DNA of 30,599 nucleotides, taken from contig CAKUKR010000017.1 of NCBI GenBank assembly GCA_934663645.1, positions 1 to 30,599 on the forward strand. Direction: 5' to 3'. The first letter of the stretch is position 1; every line of letters starts with the position of its first letter. The DNA is from an uncultured Muribaculaceae bacterium (GTDB taxonomy: Bacteria > Bacteroidota > Bacteroidia > Bacteroidales > Muribaculaceae). The notes under the pieces are model-generated. The model saw nothing but the letters and a program-made list of their open reading frames with translations. It did no database searches and was not told the origin of the DNA. The position numbers were made by a program, and so were the translations under genes. Shown here piece by piece: positions 1 through 11,073 of the stretch.

Positions 1-3
1 CCT

Positions 4-33
4 GGGAGACCGCGAGGCCTCCCTTTTTGTTTT
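4..33 (+). terminator. Intrinsic terminator of an upstream gene outside the window
   Basis: GGGAGACC pairs with GGCCTCCC (one A-C mismatch) around a GCGA loop, followed by five T, a G and four more T. The gene it ends is not in the window. Confidence 0.6.
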
Positions 34-296
34 CCTGCATTGCCCCCTGACGCAGCCTGTCCGGAAATGCGCTCATCTGGTGGCGCGACGCCGCGCCCCC
101 GCGCCGCGCGGGCTTACCCCTGGCGGAGGAGCTGGAGAGAGGAGGGCTGCGCCCTCTGTCTCCATGCGGTTTCACCCGCTGCGTTCAACCCCGATTTTGC
201 ACTTCGAACTGGATTCTACAAATGTTTTTTAGAGCCGACGTAAATGCGAGTGTCATACTGTTGTTTGGCTGAAATTCGGATGACGGAAAATCGCGA
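34..296. other. GC-rich then AT-rich intergenic stretch without a convincing gene
   Basis: No supported gene lies between the terminator at 4-33 and the promoter at 311-342. Bases 40-243 are open for 67 codons, but the translation is a low-complexity Arg/Pro/Ala-rich string typical of a non-coding GC-rich frame. A stem-loop is visible at 134-163: GAGGGC/GCCCTC with a TGC loop, on top of GGAGA/TCTCC. It has no T-run. Composition shifts to AT-rich from about 190 onward. Confidence 0.5.
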
Positions 297-331
297 AAAC
301 TATTCCAATGTTTGCGAGATTGGAATAGTTT
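297..331. promoter_or_regulatory. 13-bp perfect inverted repeat (putative operator) over the -33 element
   Basis: The arm AAACTATTCCAAT (297-309) and the arm ATTGGAATAGTTT (319-331) are exact reverse complements separated by 9 bases. The spacer contains the TTTG -33 box (311-314), and the right arm ends three bases before the -7 box (335-342). A dimeric repressor bound here would block the promoter. As RNA it would lie upstream of the predicted start, so a DNA-level operator is the simpler reading. Confidence 0.7.
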
Positions 332-342
332 GGATAACTTTG
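311..342 (+). promoter_or_regulatory. Bacteroidota sigma-70-type promoter of the orphan membrane protein
   Basis: TTTG (311-314), 20 bases, then TAACTTTG (335-342) matches the Bacteroidota consensus TTTG-N19-21-TAnnTTTG. Transcription would start near 349, only about 12 bases before the ATG at 361, so the leader is very short. This promoter is why I prefer the 361 start over the upstream in-frame start at 244. Confidence 0.8.
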
Positions 343-360
343 CGGTGCGAACAAATCCAT

Positions 361-894
361 ATGAAAGTGGTGATACTTAATTTGATATTCGGTTATGAGC
401 CTCCAGGTTATGAGCCTTCAGGTCGCGGCTATGATTTTAGTGGCGATGATGAAGAGGAGATTGATGCAATATTGTGGTCTGCCAACTATTCAGACATTAT
501 TGATTTCGTAAAAGACCATATACTGCCACTGTTTGAATACAAGCTGTTTACAGCATACATAATATTGAGTTGTGTTTGTTGGGTTGTGGCATTTGGCTGG
601 GACTTCTTGATGAATTTCTGGCAAAAGCATTTAGCGTCGAAGCCACTGCCTAAAGTTTGTGACAGTGATACTATACCGGATATTCTGTGTATGATTGCAT
701 TCCCGGTATTTGCGTTTTGCGGTCTTCTCTTCGTTTCATTTTTGATTGTGACGTTTGTTGTCGTAGTGCGGTTTATTTTTGGTGTACTATGCCTTCTTTT
801 GTCATATTGGTGGCAGATTCTTCTCGGTATAGTTGGGGCTATAATCCTGTTGCTTTGCTTTTTGTCAATAAAGGAATGGCTTACAAAGGAATGA
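361..894 (+). CDS. Orphan multi-pass membrane protein, function unknown
   Basis: A 177-residue protein that I do not recognise. The first ~55 residues are polar, with a GYEPPGYEPSG duplication (about residues 11-21) and an acidic patch DDEEE. Hydrophobic segments follow at about residues 62-82, 108-133, 134-150 and 152-170, so three or four membrane passes, ending in a short charged tail. The reading frame is open back to 244, but the promoter at 311-342 would place those upstream codons outside the mRNA, so ATG 361 is chosen. No Shine-Dalgarno is visible, as is usual in this phylum. The gene is clearly AT-richer than rluB and everything after it, which suggests acquisition. It has its own promoter inside a long inverted repeat, so tight repression is likely. 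Its stop overlaps a possible small downstream ORF (ATGATGA). Confidence 0.6.
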   Translation: MKVVILNLIFGYEPPGYEPSGRGYDFSGDDEEEIDAILWSANYSDIIDFVKDHILPLFEYKLFTAYIILSCVCWVVAFGWDFLMNFWQKHLASKPLPKVCDSDTIPDILCMIAFPVFAFCGLLFVSFLIVTFVVVVRFIFGVLCLLLSYWWQILLGIVGAIILLLCFLSIKEWLTKE

Positions 895-1094
895 TGTGGG
901 TGTGTCAAAATGCACGGACATCGTGTGATTGTGATGACCAGGTAGAGACACGGTGTGCTGTGTTTGAAGAGGTATATTGCAGTAAATCAAGTAATTATAC
1001 TTGTTGTTCGGCGGATACGGCACGCCGTGTTCCTACCGTGCTGGGGATAATTGACTTGGTTGCAATGGCTGTAGTATTATCTAATGTGCTGTGA
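891..1094 (+). CDS. Possible small Cys-rich protein coupled to the membrane protein gene
   Basis: ATG at 891 overlaps the TGA (892-894) of the preceding gene, the layout expected for translational coupling, and opens 67 codons. The product has seven cysteines in its first ~37 residues (5, 12, 14, 21, 29, 36, 37) and a hydrophobic C-terminal stretch (VLGIIDLVAMAVVL), perhaps a membrane anchor. I recognise no family. The same frame is open upstream to 687 inside the membrane-protein gene, so the openness could be chance. The region shares the AT-rich composition of its neighbour. Confidence 0.25.
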   Translation: MMWVCQNARTSCDCDDQVETRCAVFEEVYCSKSSNYTCCSADTARRVPTVLGIIDLVAMAVVLSNVL

Positions 1095-1375
1095 CCGCGC
1101 ATGGCGGGGCTGGCGCGAGAATCGGGTGCGTAAAGCGCGTGCCGGTCACGGGGAATTATTTTTTTGGCGCATAATATGGTTTTGTCGGATTTTATTTCTA
1201 CTTTTGCATCGTGAAACAGATTCTGTGATGACATGAAACTCGTTTGACACCAAATCCGCGGCAGGCGTGACCCTGCCACTGTACAGAACAAAGCAACGTA
1301 ATAACAATCAAAACCGTGTGACAAAGGCAGAGATGCTATTAGAGCGCGGAGACTACAAAACCAAGAAACAACACA
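1095..1375. other. Intergenic region and rluB leader
   Basis: No gene is seen. There is a T7 run at 1159-1165 without a good hairpin before it, then the rluB promoter and a leader of ~160 bases. The leader contains the perfect stem-loop GGCAGG/CCTGCC (1260-1277, loop CGTGAC). Confidence 0.5.
1175..1206 (+). promoter_or_regulatory. Probable rluB promoter
   Basis: TACTTTTG (1199-1206) fits the -7 consensus. The -33 position 20 bases upstream reads TATG (1175-1178), a partial match. Predicted start is near 1213, about 160 bases before the rluB ATG. Confidence 0.6.
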
Positions 1376-2893
1376 ATGATGGAATCGGAGAAAAAGCCTA
1401 AGAGACCGCGCATCGGCGCGTTGCCGACAGGCGCGGACGAGAAGAAGGACATCGAAGGTCGCTATGAGAAGGTCAATTATCCCGGCGACAGCACAGGATA
1501 CCGCAAGGAGTATCCCTATCAGCAACGCCAGTACGGCGACAGCCAGTATCAGAACAGATACCAGCAGCGTGACAGCTATGCGAGCCGTTACGACCGTCCG
1601 TCATACGGCGGCCGGTCATACGAGCAGCAGCCGGACACAGCAGCTGCGGGCAGTGCTGACGCCCAGGGGGCAAGCCGTGAGGGCGCGCCTATGCAGCAGC
1701 CGCGCCAGCAGGGCTATCATCAGGGCGGCTACAACCAGAACCGTCAAGGTGGCTACAACAGCCGTCCCGGAGGTTACAACCAGAACCGCCAAGGTGGGTA
1801 TAACAACAACCGTCAGGGCGGCTACAACCAGAACCGCCAGGGCGGGTATAACAACAACCGTCCCGGAGGTTACAACCAGAACCGCCAGGGCGGGTATAAC
1901 AACAACCGTCAGGGCGGCTACGGACAGAACCGTCAGGGAGGGTACAACAACAACCGTCCCGGAGGTTACAACCAGAACCGTCAGGGCGGGTATAACAACA
2001 ACCGTCCTGGAGGTTACAACCAGAACCGCCCGGGCGGCTACAACAACCAGAACCGCCCGGCTAACAACCGCAAGAACAGCTACAACAACAATAATGCTAA
2101 CCAGAACCGCAAGAGCCTGCGTTTCACACCGCGTCCCAAACAGATCGACTATGTACTCGAGGACGTTGACCCGAATGCACCGATCCGTCTGAACAAGTAT
2201 ATGTCGAATGCTGGCATCTGCTCGCGCCGCGAGGCTGACAACTACATCGCAAAGGGACTTGTCAAGGTGAACGGCAATGTGGTGACTGAGCTCGGCACCA
2301 AGATACAGCGCACCGACGTGGTGGAATACGACGAGAAGATCGTAATCCCCGAGCGCAAGTGCTATGTGCTGCTCAACAAGCCCAAGGACTGCGTGACAAC
2401 CTCTGAGGACCCGGGCGGCCGCACCACGGTCATGGACCTGGTGAAGAACGCTTGCCAGGAGCGCATCTATCCCGTAGGCCGTCTGGACCGCAACACCACT
2501 GGCGTGCTGCTGCTGACCAACGACGGCGAATTGGCCTCGAAGCTGACACACCCGAAGTTTGTCAAGAAGAAGATATACCATGTATGGACAGACAAGCCCA
2601 TTACAGAGGAGGATATGCAGCGCATCGCCGACGGCATCGAGCTTGAGGACGGAGAAATACACGCTGATGCCATAAGCTATGTGTCTGACACTGACCGCAA
2701 CCAGGCCGGCATCGAGATACACAGCGGACGCAACCGCATCGTGCGCCGCATCTTCGAGCATCTCGGCTACCGTGTCACCAAGCTTGACCGCGTGTATTTC
2801 GCCGGGCTGACCAAGAAGAACCTGCCTCGCGGACGCTGGCGTTACCTCACTCAGGAGGAGGTCAACTTCCTGCGCATGGGGTCGTTTGAATAA
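1376..2893 (+). CDS. rluB: 23S rRNA pseudouridine synthase RluB-like, with repeat-rich N-terminal tail
   Basis: A 505-residue member of the RsuA/RluB pseudouridine synthase family, which converts uridine to pseudouridine in ribosomal RNA; RluB-like is the best guess for specificity. The S4 RNA-binding domain starts at residue ~271 (RLNKYMSNAGICSRREAD). The catalytic motif is GRLDRNTTGVLLLTNDG with the catalytic Asp at 371. Residues 1-270 are a disordered tail rich in Arg, Gly, Tyr, Gln and Asn, including 14 near-identical GGYN(N/Q)NR(Q/P) units at residues 117-228. Such RGG-like heads occur on RluB of Bacteroidota and are thought to bind RNA; most other RluB proteins have only the ~240-residue core. 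Two tandem ATGs (1376, 1379) are possible starts. The gene has its own promoter, and asnS follows after 171 bases. Confidence 0.9.
   Translation: MMESEKKPKRPRIGALPTGADEKKDIEGRYEKVNYPGDSTGYRKEYPYQQRQYGDSQYQNRYQQRDSYASRYDRPSYGGRSYEQQPDTAAAGSADAQGASREGAPMQQPRQQGYHQGGYNQNRQGGYNSRPGGYNQNRQGGYNNNRQGGYNQNRQGGYNNNRPGGYNQNRQGGYNNNRQGGYGQNRQGGYNNNRPGGYNQNRQGGYNNNRPGGYNQNRPGGYNNQNRPANNRKNSYNNNNANQNRKSLRFTPRPKQIDYVLEDVDPNAPIRLNKYMSNAGICSRREADNYIAKGLVKVNGNVVTELGTKIQRTDVVEYDEKIVIPERKCYVLLNKPKDCVTTSEDPGGRTTVMDLVKNACQERIYPVGRLDRNTTGVLLLTNDGELASKLTHPKFVKKKIYHVWTDKPITEEDMQRIADGIELEDGEIHADAISYVSDTDRNQAGIEIHSGRNRIVRRIFEHLGYRVTKLDRVYFAGLTKKNLPRGRWRYLTQEEVNFLRMGSFE
1724..2059 (+). repeat. In-gene tandem repeat, 24-base units encoding GGYN(N/Q)NR(Q/P)
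   Basis: Fourteen head-to-tail units (one of 21 and one of 27 bases) lie within rluB. Neighbouring units alternate NQNR and NNNR and are nearly identical at the DNA level, so unit number may vary by slippage or recombination. All length changes by whole units stay in frame. Confidence 0.9.
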
Positions 2894-2947
2894 TCACTGC
2901 GCGGAACGGCACGGAGTTTGCCGCCGCGAACAGAAACATAGAATAAG

Positions 2948-2987
2948 CCGGAGGATGCTGCCGGGCGAGTCCCGCAGCTTCTTCCGG
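2948..2987 (+). other. Long stem-loop between rluB and asnS
   Basis: CCGGAGGATGCTGC (2948-2961) pairs with GCAGCTTCTTCCGG (2974-2987) with one G-T pair and one mismatch. GGG/CCC closes the inner loop. No T-run follows, so it is not a standard terminator. A 10-base palindrome CTGCCGGCAG follows at 2993-3002. No consensus promoter for asnS is evident in this gap, so read-through from rluB or processing here is possible. Confidence 0.5.
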
Positions 2988-3064
2988 TGTATCTGCCGGC
3001 AGGCGGAACAAGAATTAAACAAAAGAGGGCAAGCCCTTTGCGGCGGCCCGCCATTTGGTAGATT

Positions 3065-4462
3065 ATGGAAAAGATAAGACGCACACGAATATCGGACATG
3101 CTCGGGTCGCCGGCAGACTTGGTCGGCAAGACCGTTGATGTCAAGGGGTGGGTGCGCACCCGCCGGGGCAACAAGAACGTTCAGTTCGTAGCCCTCAACG
3201 ATGGCTCGACCATCAAGAATGTACAGATAGTGTTCGACCTCGGCAGGTTTTCCGAGGAGGCCATGCGCCCCATCACCACCGGGTCGAGCATCCATGTCCA
3301 GGGCCTGCTCGTGGAGTCGCAGGGCAAAGGGCAGACAGTAGAGATACAGGCGCAGGAGCTGGAAGTGTACGGCACAGCCCCTGTGGACACATATCCCCTC
3401 CAGAAGAAAGGGCATACCCTTGAGTTCCTGCGCGAGAAGGCTCATCTGCGTCCGCGCACCAACACTTTCGGCGCGGTGCTGCGCATACGTCACGCGCTCG
3501 CCTTTGCCGTACACAAGTTTTTCAACGACAAGGGGTTCTATTATTTCCACACGCCGCTCATCACCGCATCTGACTGCGAGGGCGCGGGCGCGATGTTCCA
3601 GGTTACGACGCTTGACATGGAGAATCCGCCGCGCAACGAGGAGGGGAAGGTGGACTATACAGCCGACTTCTTCGGCCGCCACGTTTCGCTGACGGTTTCC
3701 GGACAGCTCGAGGGTGAGCTGGGCGCAACCGCTCTTGGCTGCATCTACACTTTCGGCCCGACATTCCGCGCTGAGAATTCAAACACTCCGCGCCACCTGT
3801 CAGAGTTCTGGATGATTGAGCCGGAAATGGCGTTCTACGAGATAGAGGACAACATGGACCTGGCCGAGGAGTTCATCAAATACTGCATCAACTACGCGCT
3901 TGAGCACTGCATGGACGACATTCAGTTCCTAAACGACATGTTTGACAAGGAGCTGGTCAACACCCTGCGCTTTGTGGTTGACAACGATTTTGTGCGTCTG
4001 CCGTATACCGAGGGCGTGAAGATACTCGAACAGAGCGGAAAGAAATTCGAGTTCCCCGTATACTGGGGCGTAGACCTCGCTTCCGAACATGAGCGTTACC
4101 TGGTGGAGGAACACTTCAAGAAACCGGTCATACTGACCGATTACCCGAAGGAAATCAAGGCGTTCTACATGAAGCTGAACGATGACGGCAAGACCGTCCG
4201 CGCCATGGACGTGCTGTTCCCTAAAATCGGGGAAATCATTGGCGGCTCGCAGCGCGAGGAGAGCCTCGAGAAGCTGGAGGCACGCATGAAGGAGCTGGAT
4301 ATGCAGCCCATAGAGTGGTATCTCGACACACGCCGTTTCGGCACAGTGCCTCACAGCGGCTTCGGCCTCGGTTTCGAGCGTCTGGTCCTTTTCGTGACCG
4401 GCATGCAGAACATCCGTGACGTGATACCTTTCCCGCGTTATCCGAACAACTGTGAGTATTAA
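3065..4462 (+). CDS. asnS: Asparaginyl-tRNA synthetase
   Basis: A 465-residue class IIb aminoacyl-tRNA synthetase that charges tRNA-Asn with asparagine in the cytosol. The N-terminal OB-fold anticodon-binding domain spans about residues 15-115 ([21 protein letters not shown]). Class II motif 2 is [16 protein letters not shown] from residue 234, and motif 3 is [10 protein letters not shown] from residue 432. The ending [15 protein letters not shown] is typical of bacterial AsnRS, and [12 protein letters not shown] in motif 2 favours AsnRS over AspRS. Length is normal. The ATG at 3065 is followed directly by a canonical N terminus. The last 11 bases overlap the GTG start of the DUF4105 gene, so the two are probably co-transcribed and perhaps translationally coupled. 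Confidence 0.97.
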   Translation: MEKIRRTRISDMLGSPADLVGKTVDVKGWVRTRRGNKNVQFVALNDGSTIKNVQIVFDLGRFSEEAMRPITTGSSIHVQGLLVESQGKGQTVEIQAQELEVYGTAPVDTYPLQKKGHTLEFLREKAHLRPRTNTFGAVLRIRHALAFAVHKFFNDKGFYYFHTPLITASDCEGAGAMFQVTTLDMENPPRNEEGKVDYTADFFGRHVSLTVSGQLEGELGATALGCIYTFGPTFRAENSNTPRHLSEFWMIEPEMAFYEIEDNMDLAEEFIKYCINYALEHCMDDIQFLNDMFDKELVNTLRFVVDNDFVRLPYTEGVKILEQSGKKFEFPVYWGVDLASEHERYLVEEHFKKPVILTDYPKEIKAFYMKLNDDGKTVRAMDVLFPKIGEIIGGSQREESLEKLEARMKELDMQPIEWYLDTRRFGTVPHSGFGLGFERLVLFVTGMQNIRDVIPFPRYPNNCEY

Positions 4463-5768
4463 GCATCTGCTGAAATATTTAGTTGCATTCATAGCGGCTG
4501 TCTGCATCAGTGCAGGCAGCCTTGCCTCGTCTTTGCCCGCGCCGCAGCCGCAAGCCGCGCCGCAGCCAGACGATGCGTTGACAGTCAGCCTGTTGACGTG
4601 CTATCCCGGGGCAGAGGTGTATGCCCTGTGTGGGCATACTGCTATACGTGTGCGTTCTGCCGCCATGGACTCGGTGTGGAACTATGGGCTGTTCGACTTT
4701 ACGGAACCCAACTTCCTGTACCGCTTTGTCAAGGGCGAGACAGACTACCGCCTTGGGGGCTATCCCTTCGCCTGGTTTCTGCCTGAATATGTGGAACGCG
4801 GCTCCAAGGTCGTTGAGCAGGAAATCAACTTCACACAGCCTGAGGCGCACCGTCTGCTGCGTGAGCTGCGCAACGAGTCATTGCCGCAGAACTGCACCTA
4901 TCGCTACAATTATGTGCGCGACAACTGCGCCACCCGTGTGATAGAGCGCATCGACAAGGCCGCCGGCGCCAAAATCCTGTACCCTGGTTTCAGCCGCTAT
5001 GGCACATACCGCCGCGAGATGCGGGCATATCATGCCAACTATCCGTGGTATCAGCTCGGCATAGACATTGCGCTCGGTTCGGGGCTCGACCGTGACCTTT
5101 CGCCTCGCGAGGAAATGTTTGTGCCTATTGAGCTGATGGACAAGGCCTCAAAGGCGACGTTCCCGGACGGACGTCCGTTTGTCCGTGCCACGAAAGTGCT
5201 CAACGAAGGGACGCCCAGGGCTGTGCTGCCGCCTACGCCGTGGTATCTGACGCCCCTTTTCTGGGCGGCGATAGTGGCTGCAATTGCCATAGCAGTGGCT
5301 GTGTTTGACATACGGCGCGGCAAGTGCCTGCGTCTGGTCTATTCATTGTATTGGCTATTGGTCGGCCTTGCCGGCATCGTGGTGTGGTTTCTCGCCTTCT
5401 TCTCGACGCACGAGGCTACATCGCCCAATATACATATATGGTGGGTGACACCGCTGATGCTGGTGTCTGCTGTCACAATATGGATACCACGGCTGCACCA
5501 TGTCACCAACGTGCTGGCATGGATTGGCGGCATCGGCACGTTGCTGATTCTTGTTATGTGGCCGTTCCAGCCGCAGGTTAACAACCCCGCCCTGTACCCC
5601 CTGATGATAGCAGAGCTGGCACTGTGCATAGCCTACGCCCGCTGGCACGCCGTCGGGCGCGTATGCACTGCCGCCAAGCCGCAGCGCAAGCAGGGACGCA
5701 CGCCAAGGCCGGCAGCGAAAATTCCGAAACGCCGTGCGACGCCGGCAGAAAGGAGACGGAAATTATGA
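4452..5768 (+). CDS. lnb: DUF4105 membrane protein, probable lipoprotein N-acyltransferase (Lnb-type)
   Basis: A 438-residue protein with a cleavable signal or anchor (residues ~5-25), a periplasmic DUF4105 domain (~40-250) and about five C-terminal membrane segments (~263-285, 294-317, 327-345, 353-372, 381-398), ending in a very basic tail. The conserved LCGHTAIRV (His62) and RDNCATRV (Cys159) look like a Cys-His catalytic pair of the NlpC/P60-like fold. From memory, DUF4105 proteins of Bacteroides were recently identified as Lnb, the enzyme adding the third acyl chain to lipoproteins where lgt and lsp are present but lnt is absent; this assignment is inferred by family, not shown here. GTG 4452 is chosen because the first downstream ATG would remove the signal sequence. 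It overlaps asnS by 11 bases and the next gene by 4 (ATGA). Confidence 0.75.
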   Translation: MSIKHLLKYLVAFIAAVCISAGSLASSLPAPQPQAAPQPDDALTVSLLTCYPGAEVYALCGHTAIRVRSAAMDSVWNYGLFDFTEPNFLYRFVKGETDYRLGGYPFAWFLPEYVERGSKVVEQEINFTQPEAHRLLRELRNESLPQNCTYRYNYVRDNCATRVIERIDKAAGAKILYPGFSRYGTYRREMRAYHANYPWYQLGIDIALGSGLDRDLSPREEMFVPIELMDKASKATFPDGRPFVRATKVLNEGTPRAVLPPTPWYLTPLFWAAIVAAIAIAVAVFDIRRGKCLRLVYSLYWLLVGLAGIVVWFLAFFSTHEATSPNIHIWWVTPLMLVSAVTIWIPRLHHVTNVLAWIGGIGTLLILVMWPFQPQVNNPALYPLMIAELALCIAYARWHAVGRVCTAAKPQRKQGRTPRPAAKIPKRRATPAERRRKL

Positions 5769-7330
5769 TGAACAGGCTGCTGACAACAGTGTTGTGTTCG
5801 CTTGTCACCGTATGCACGGCGGTACAGGCCGACCCGACACGCCCCCGACTGGTGGTCGGCATCGTGGTTGACCAGCTGCGTACCGACTATATAGAATACC
5901 TGCAGTCTCTTTTCGGCGAGAAGGGCTTCCGCCGTCTCATGACCGACGGCGCATATTTGCGCAATGTCGATTTCCGCACGGTGCAGCCTGATGCCGTCAG
6001 CGCGACTGCCATGCTGTATACCGGCTGCAACCCGGCGCAGACGGGCGTGCCGTCGGCCAATGTATATGACCGTACACGCGGCAAGATGCAGCATACCCTT
6101 GCCCGTGACCACACATACACGCCTGAGGGGCTGCTCCTCTCCACTGTCAGTGATGAGCTGGCGATAGACGGCATCGGCCTCGGGGCGATATACTCGCTTG
6201 CCGCCGACCCGCAGCAAGCGGTCATCATGGCCGGCCATGCCGGCACTGCCGCTTACTGGATTTCCGAAGAGAACGGCAAGTGGACCACCTCTTCCTACTA
6301 CCGCGACGCGGTGGCTACCGTGACGGCTGCGCTCTCGCGCCGCTCTCCCGATGCCCGCATCGACACCATGCAGTGGAAACCGTCGTTGCCGCTCGACCGC
6401 TACCCGGGGCTTCCGGCACAGAAACGCTATTACCCCTTCCGCTACACGTTCAGCCGCGCTGACCGCGACATCTACCGCAAATACACTGCCTCGCCGCTTG
6501 CCAACAGGGAGGTGACACAGGCTGCCATAGAGTGCCTGCGCTCGCAGAAGCTCGGCAACCGCGCCGAGACTATTGACATGCTCAACATCGCGCTGACGGC
6601 TGCCCCGTACAAATATGCGAAAGACGCTGACAGCCGCCTTGAGCTGCAAGACACATACCTGCGGCTGGATGCCGACTTGGCTGCGCTGCTCGACGCCATT
6701 GACCAGTGTGTCGGCCTCGACAATGCGCTCGTTTACCTCTCGTCTACAGGCTATTACGACGACGCTTCAGCCGATGCGGAGAAATACCGCATACCGACCG
6801 GCAACTTTTCCGTCAAGCGGGCAGTCTCCCTGCTCAACGCCTACATGAGCGCGACATACGGCAACGACGACTATGTGGCTGGCTATGCCGCCGGGCATTT
6901 CTACCTCAATGAGAAGGCTGTGGCGGCACGCCGCCTCGACGGCGACGAGCTGGCGGAGAGGGCGCGTGACTTCCTAAACCGCATGGCGGGCATCGCCGAC
7001 GCATACACCGTTGACGACATACTCTCCGGCGGCGACGCGACGCTCTCGCTGCGCAATTCCCTCGACATCAAGAACGGCGGCGACATTTACGTCACGTTCA
7101 CCCCGGGGTGGACTGTCACCGACGACACGGTATATCCCGAGAAGGTGAACAACGTGCGCTCTGCTGCTGTGGCATCGCCTTTCTTCATGATGGGACGCGG
7201 CATAGAGCCGCGTGTGATAGGCGAGCCGGTAGACGCCGTCGTCCTCGCTCCCACAATCACCCAGGCGCTGCGCATACGCGCACCCAACGGCGCATCCTCG
7301 CGCCCGCTGATGCTCAATTCCCCACGGTGA
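5765..7330 (+). CDS. Alkaline-phosphatase-superfamily protein lacking catalytic residues (probable pseudoenzyme)
   Basis: A 521-residue exported protein with a signal peptide ending near residue 22 (CTAVQA), then VGIVVDQLRTDYIEYL, the typical start of PafA-like phosphatases, with metal-ligand Asp36 kept. The rest of the active site appears lost. The expected nucleophile segment (T/S-x-P-x-H/G before YTG) reads DAVSATAMLYTG (76-87), placing Ala at the nucleophile. The D-x-x-G-H region is replaced near APYKYAKDADS. The DHG motif reads STG (327-329). The C-terminal HVP-type ligand reads ASPFF. The fold seems intact and the frame unbroken, so this is a constrained protein rather than a pseudogene. 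ATG 5765 overlaps the previous stop (ATGATGA; 5768 is an alternative). It may bind a phospho-ligand or partner the DUF4105 protein; function unknown. Confidence 0.75.
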   Translation: MMNRLLTTVLCSLVTVCTAVQADPTRPRLVVGIVVDQLRTDYIEYLQSLFGEKGFRRLMTDGAYLRNVDFRTVQPDAVSATAMLYTGCNPAQTGVPSANVYDRTRGKMQHTLARDHTYTPEGLLLSTVSDELAIDGIGLGAIYSLAADPQQAVIMAGHAGTAAYWISEENGKWTTSSYYRDAVATVTAALSRRSPDARIDTMQWKPSLPLDRYPGLPAQKRYYPFRYTFSRADRDIYRKYTASPLANREVTQAAIECLRSQKLGNRAETIDMLNIALTAAPYKYAKDADSRLELQDTYLRLDADLAALLDAIDQCVGLDNALVYLSSTGYYDDASADAEKYRIPTGNFSVKRAVSLLNAYMSATYGNDDYVAGYAAGHFYLNEKAVAARRLDGDELAERARDFLNRMAGIADAYTVDDILSGGDATLSLRNSLDIKNGGDIYVTFTPGWTVTDDTVYPEKVNNVRSAAVASPFFMMGRGIEPRVIGEPVDAVVLAPTITQALRIRAPNGASSRPLMLNSPR

Positions 7331-7362
7331 CATGGCCGCCGCATTGTCCGGCAAGGCGCAAA

Positions 7363-7394
7363 TTTCGCAATGCCAATATTTTATAGTATCTTTG
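7363..7394 (+). promoter_or_regulatory. secA promoter
   Basis: TTTC (7363-7366), 20 bases, TATCTTTG (7387-7394). Start predicted near 7401. An 8-bp inverted repeat TTTCGCAA (7363-7370) / TTGCGAAA (7392-7399) flanks the core promoter, overlapping both elements; it may be chance or an operator. Confidence 0.75.
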
Positions 7395-7404
7395 CGAAAC
7401 ATTT

Positions 7405-7446
7405 GGCATACCCCTGACGGTATGCCCGGGGCGAAACCCTCCCCGG
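7405..7446 (+). promoter_or_regulatory. Two adjacent stem-loops in the secA 5' leader
   Basis: GGCATACC (7405-7412) and GGTATGCC (7419-7426) form a perfect 8-bp stem with a 6-base loop. CCGGGG (7426-7431) and CCCCGG (7441-7446) form a second. They begin within a few bases of the predicted transcript 5' end. No T-run follows, so they are not terminators; stability or translational control is possible. Confidence 0.55.
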
Positions 7447-7501
7447 CGGCCCGCAGCCCCGTGGATGTACATATAAACCAAGGAAACAAAGAAACCTCAA
7501 A

Positions 7502-7523
<22 letters not shown>
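7422..7523 (+). other. Candidate upstream ORF overlapping the secA start
   Basis: An ATG inside the 3' arm of the first leader hairpin opens 33 codons and stops at 7521-7523, 22 bases past the first base of secA. The peptide is Pro/Ala-rich at first and has no recognisable homology. No ribosome-binding signal distinguishes it, so it may be chance. Confidence 0.2.
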
Positions 7524-10987
<3,464 letters not shown>

Positions 10988-11012
10988 ACATAATTAACTT
11001 TTCGTAGGTTTG

Positions 11013-11059
11013 TGTCCGGAGGCGGGTTTGTCAATTGTTTAACGCCTCCGGACATTTTT
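11013..11059 (+). terminator. Terminator after secA
   Basis: TGTCCGGAGGCG (11013-11024) pairs perfectly with CGCCTCCGGACA (11043-11054), loop 18 bases, followed by TTTTT. A TAGGTTTG box at 11005-11012 just before it could be a weak -7 element for the next gene, but no -33 match is present. Confidence 0.85.
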
Positions 11060-11073
11060 CTTGATATGCAGAT

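Noticed and set aside
40..243. 67-codon open frame at the left end
   Set aside because: Arg/Pro/Ala-rich low-complexity translation in a GC-rich stretch, no promoter or family resemblance.
1724..2059. CRISPR-like spacing of repeats
   Set aside because: Units are contiguous without unique spacers and stay in the rluB frame.
1464..2192. Second + frame with Thr/Arg repeats across the rluB repeat
   Set aside because: Frame-shifted reading of the same tandem repeat; no conserved domain.
1616..2761. Long open frame on the - strand across rluB
   Set aside because: The openness comes from the repetitive GC-rich rluB code; the + strand has clear S4 and synthase motifs.
2894..3064. T-box riboswitch before asnS
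   Set aside because: No T-box consensus or specifier loop is visible, and T-boxes are not typical of this phylum.
5624..5764. N-terminal extension of the phosphatase-like protein
   Set aside because: It lies inside the basic tail of the DUF4105 gene; ATG 5765 gives a clean signal peptide and an ATGA overlap.
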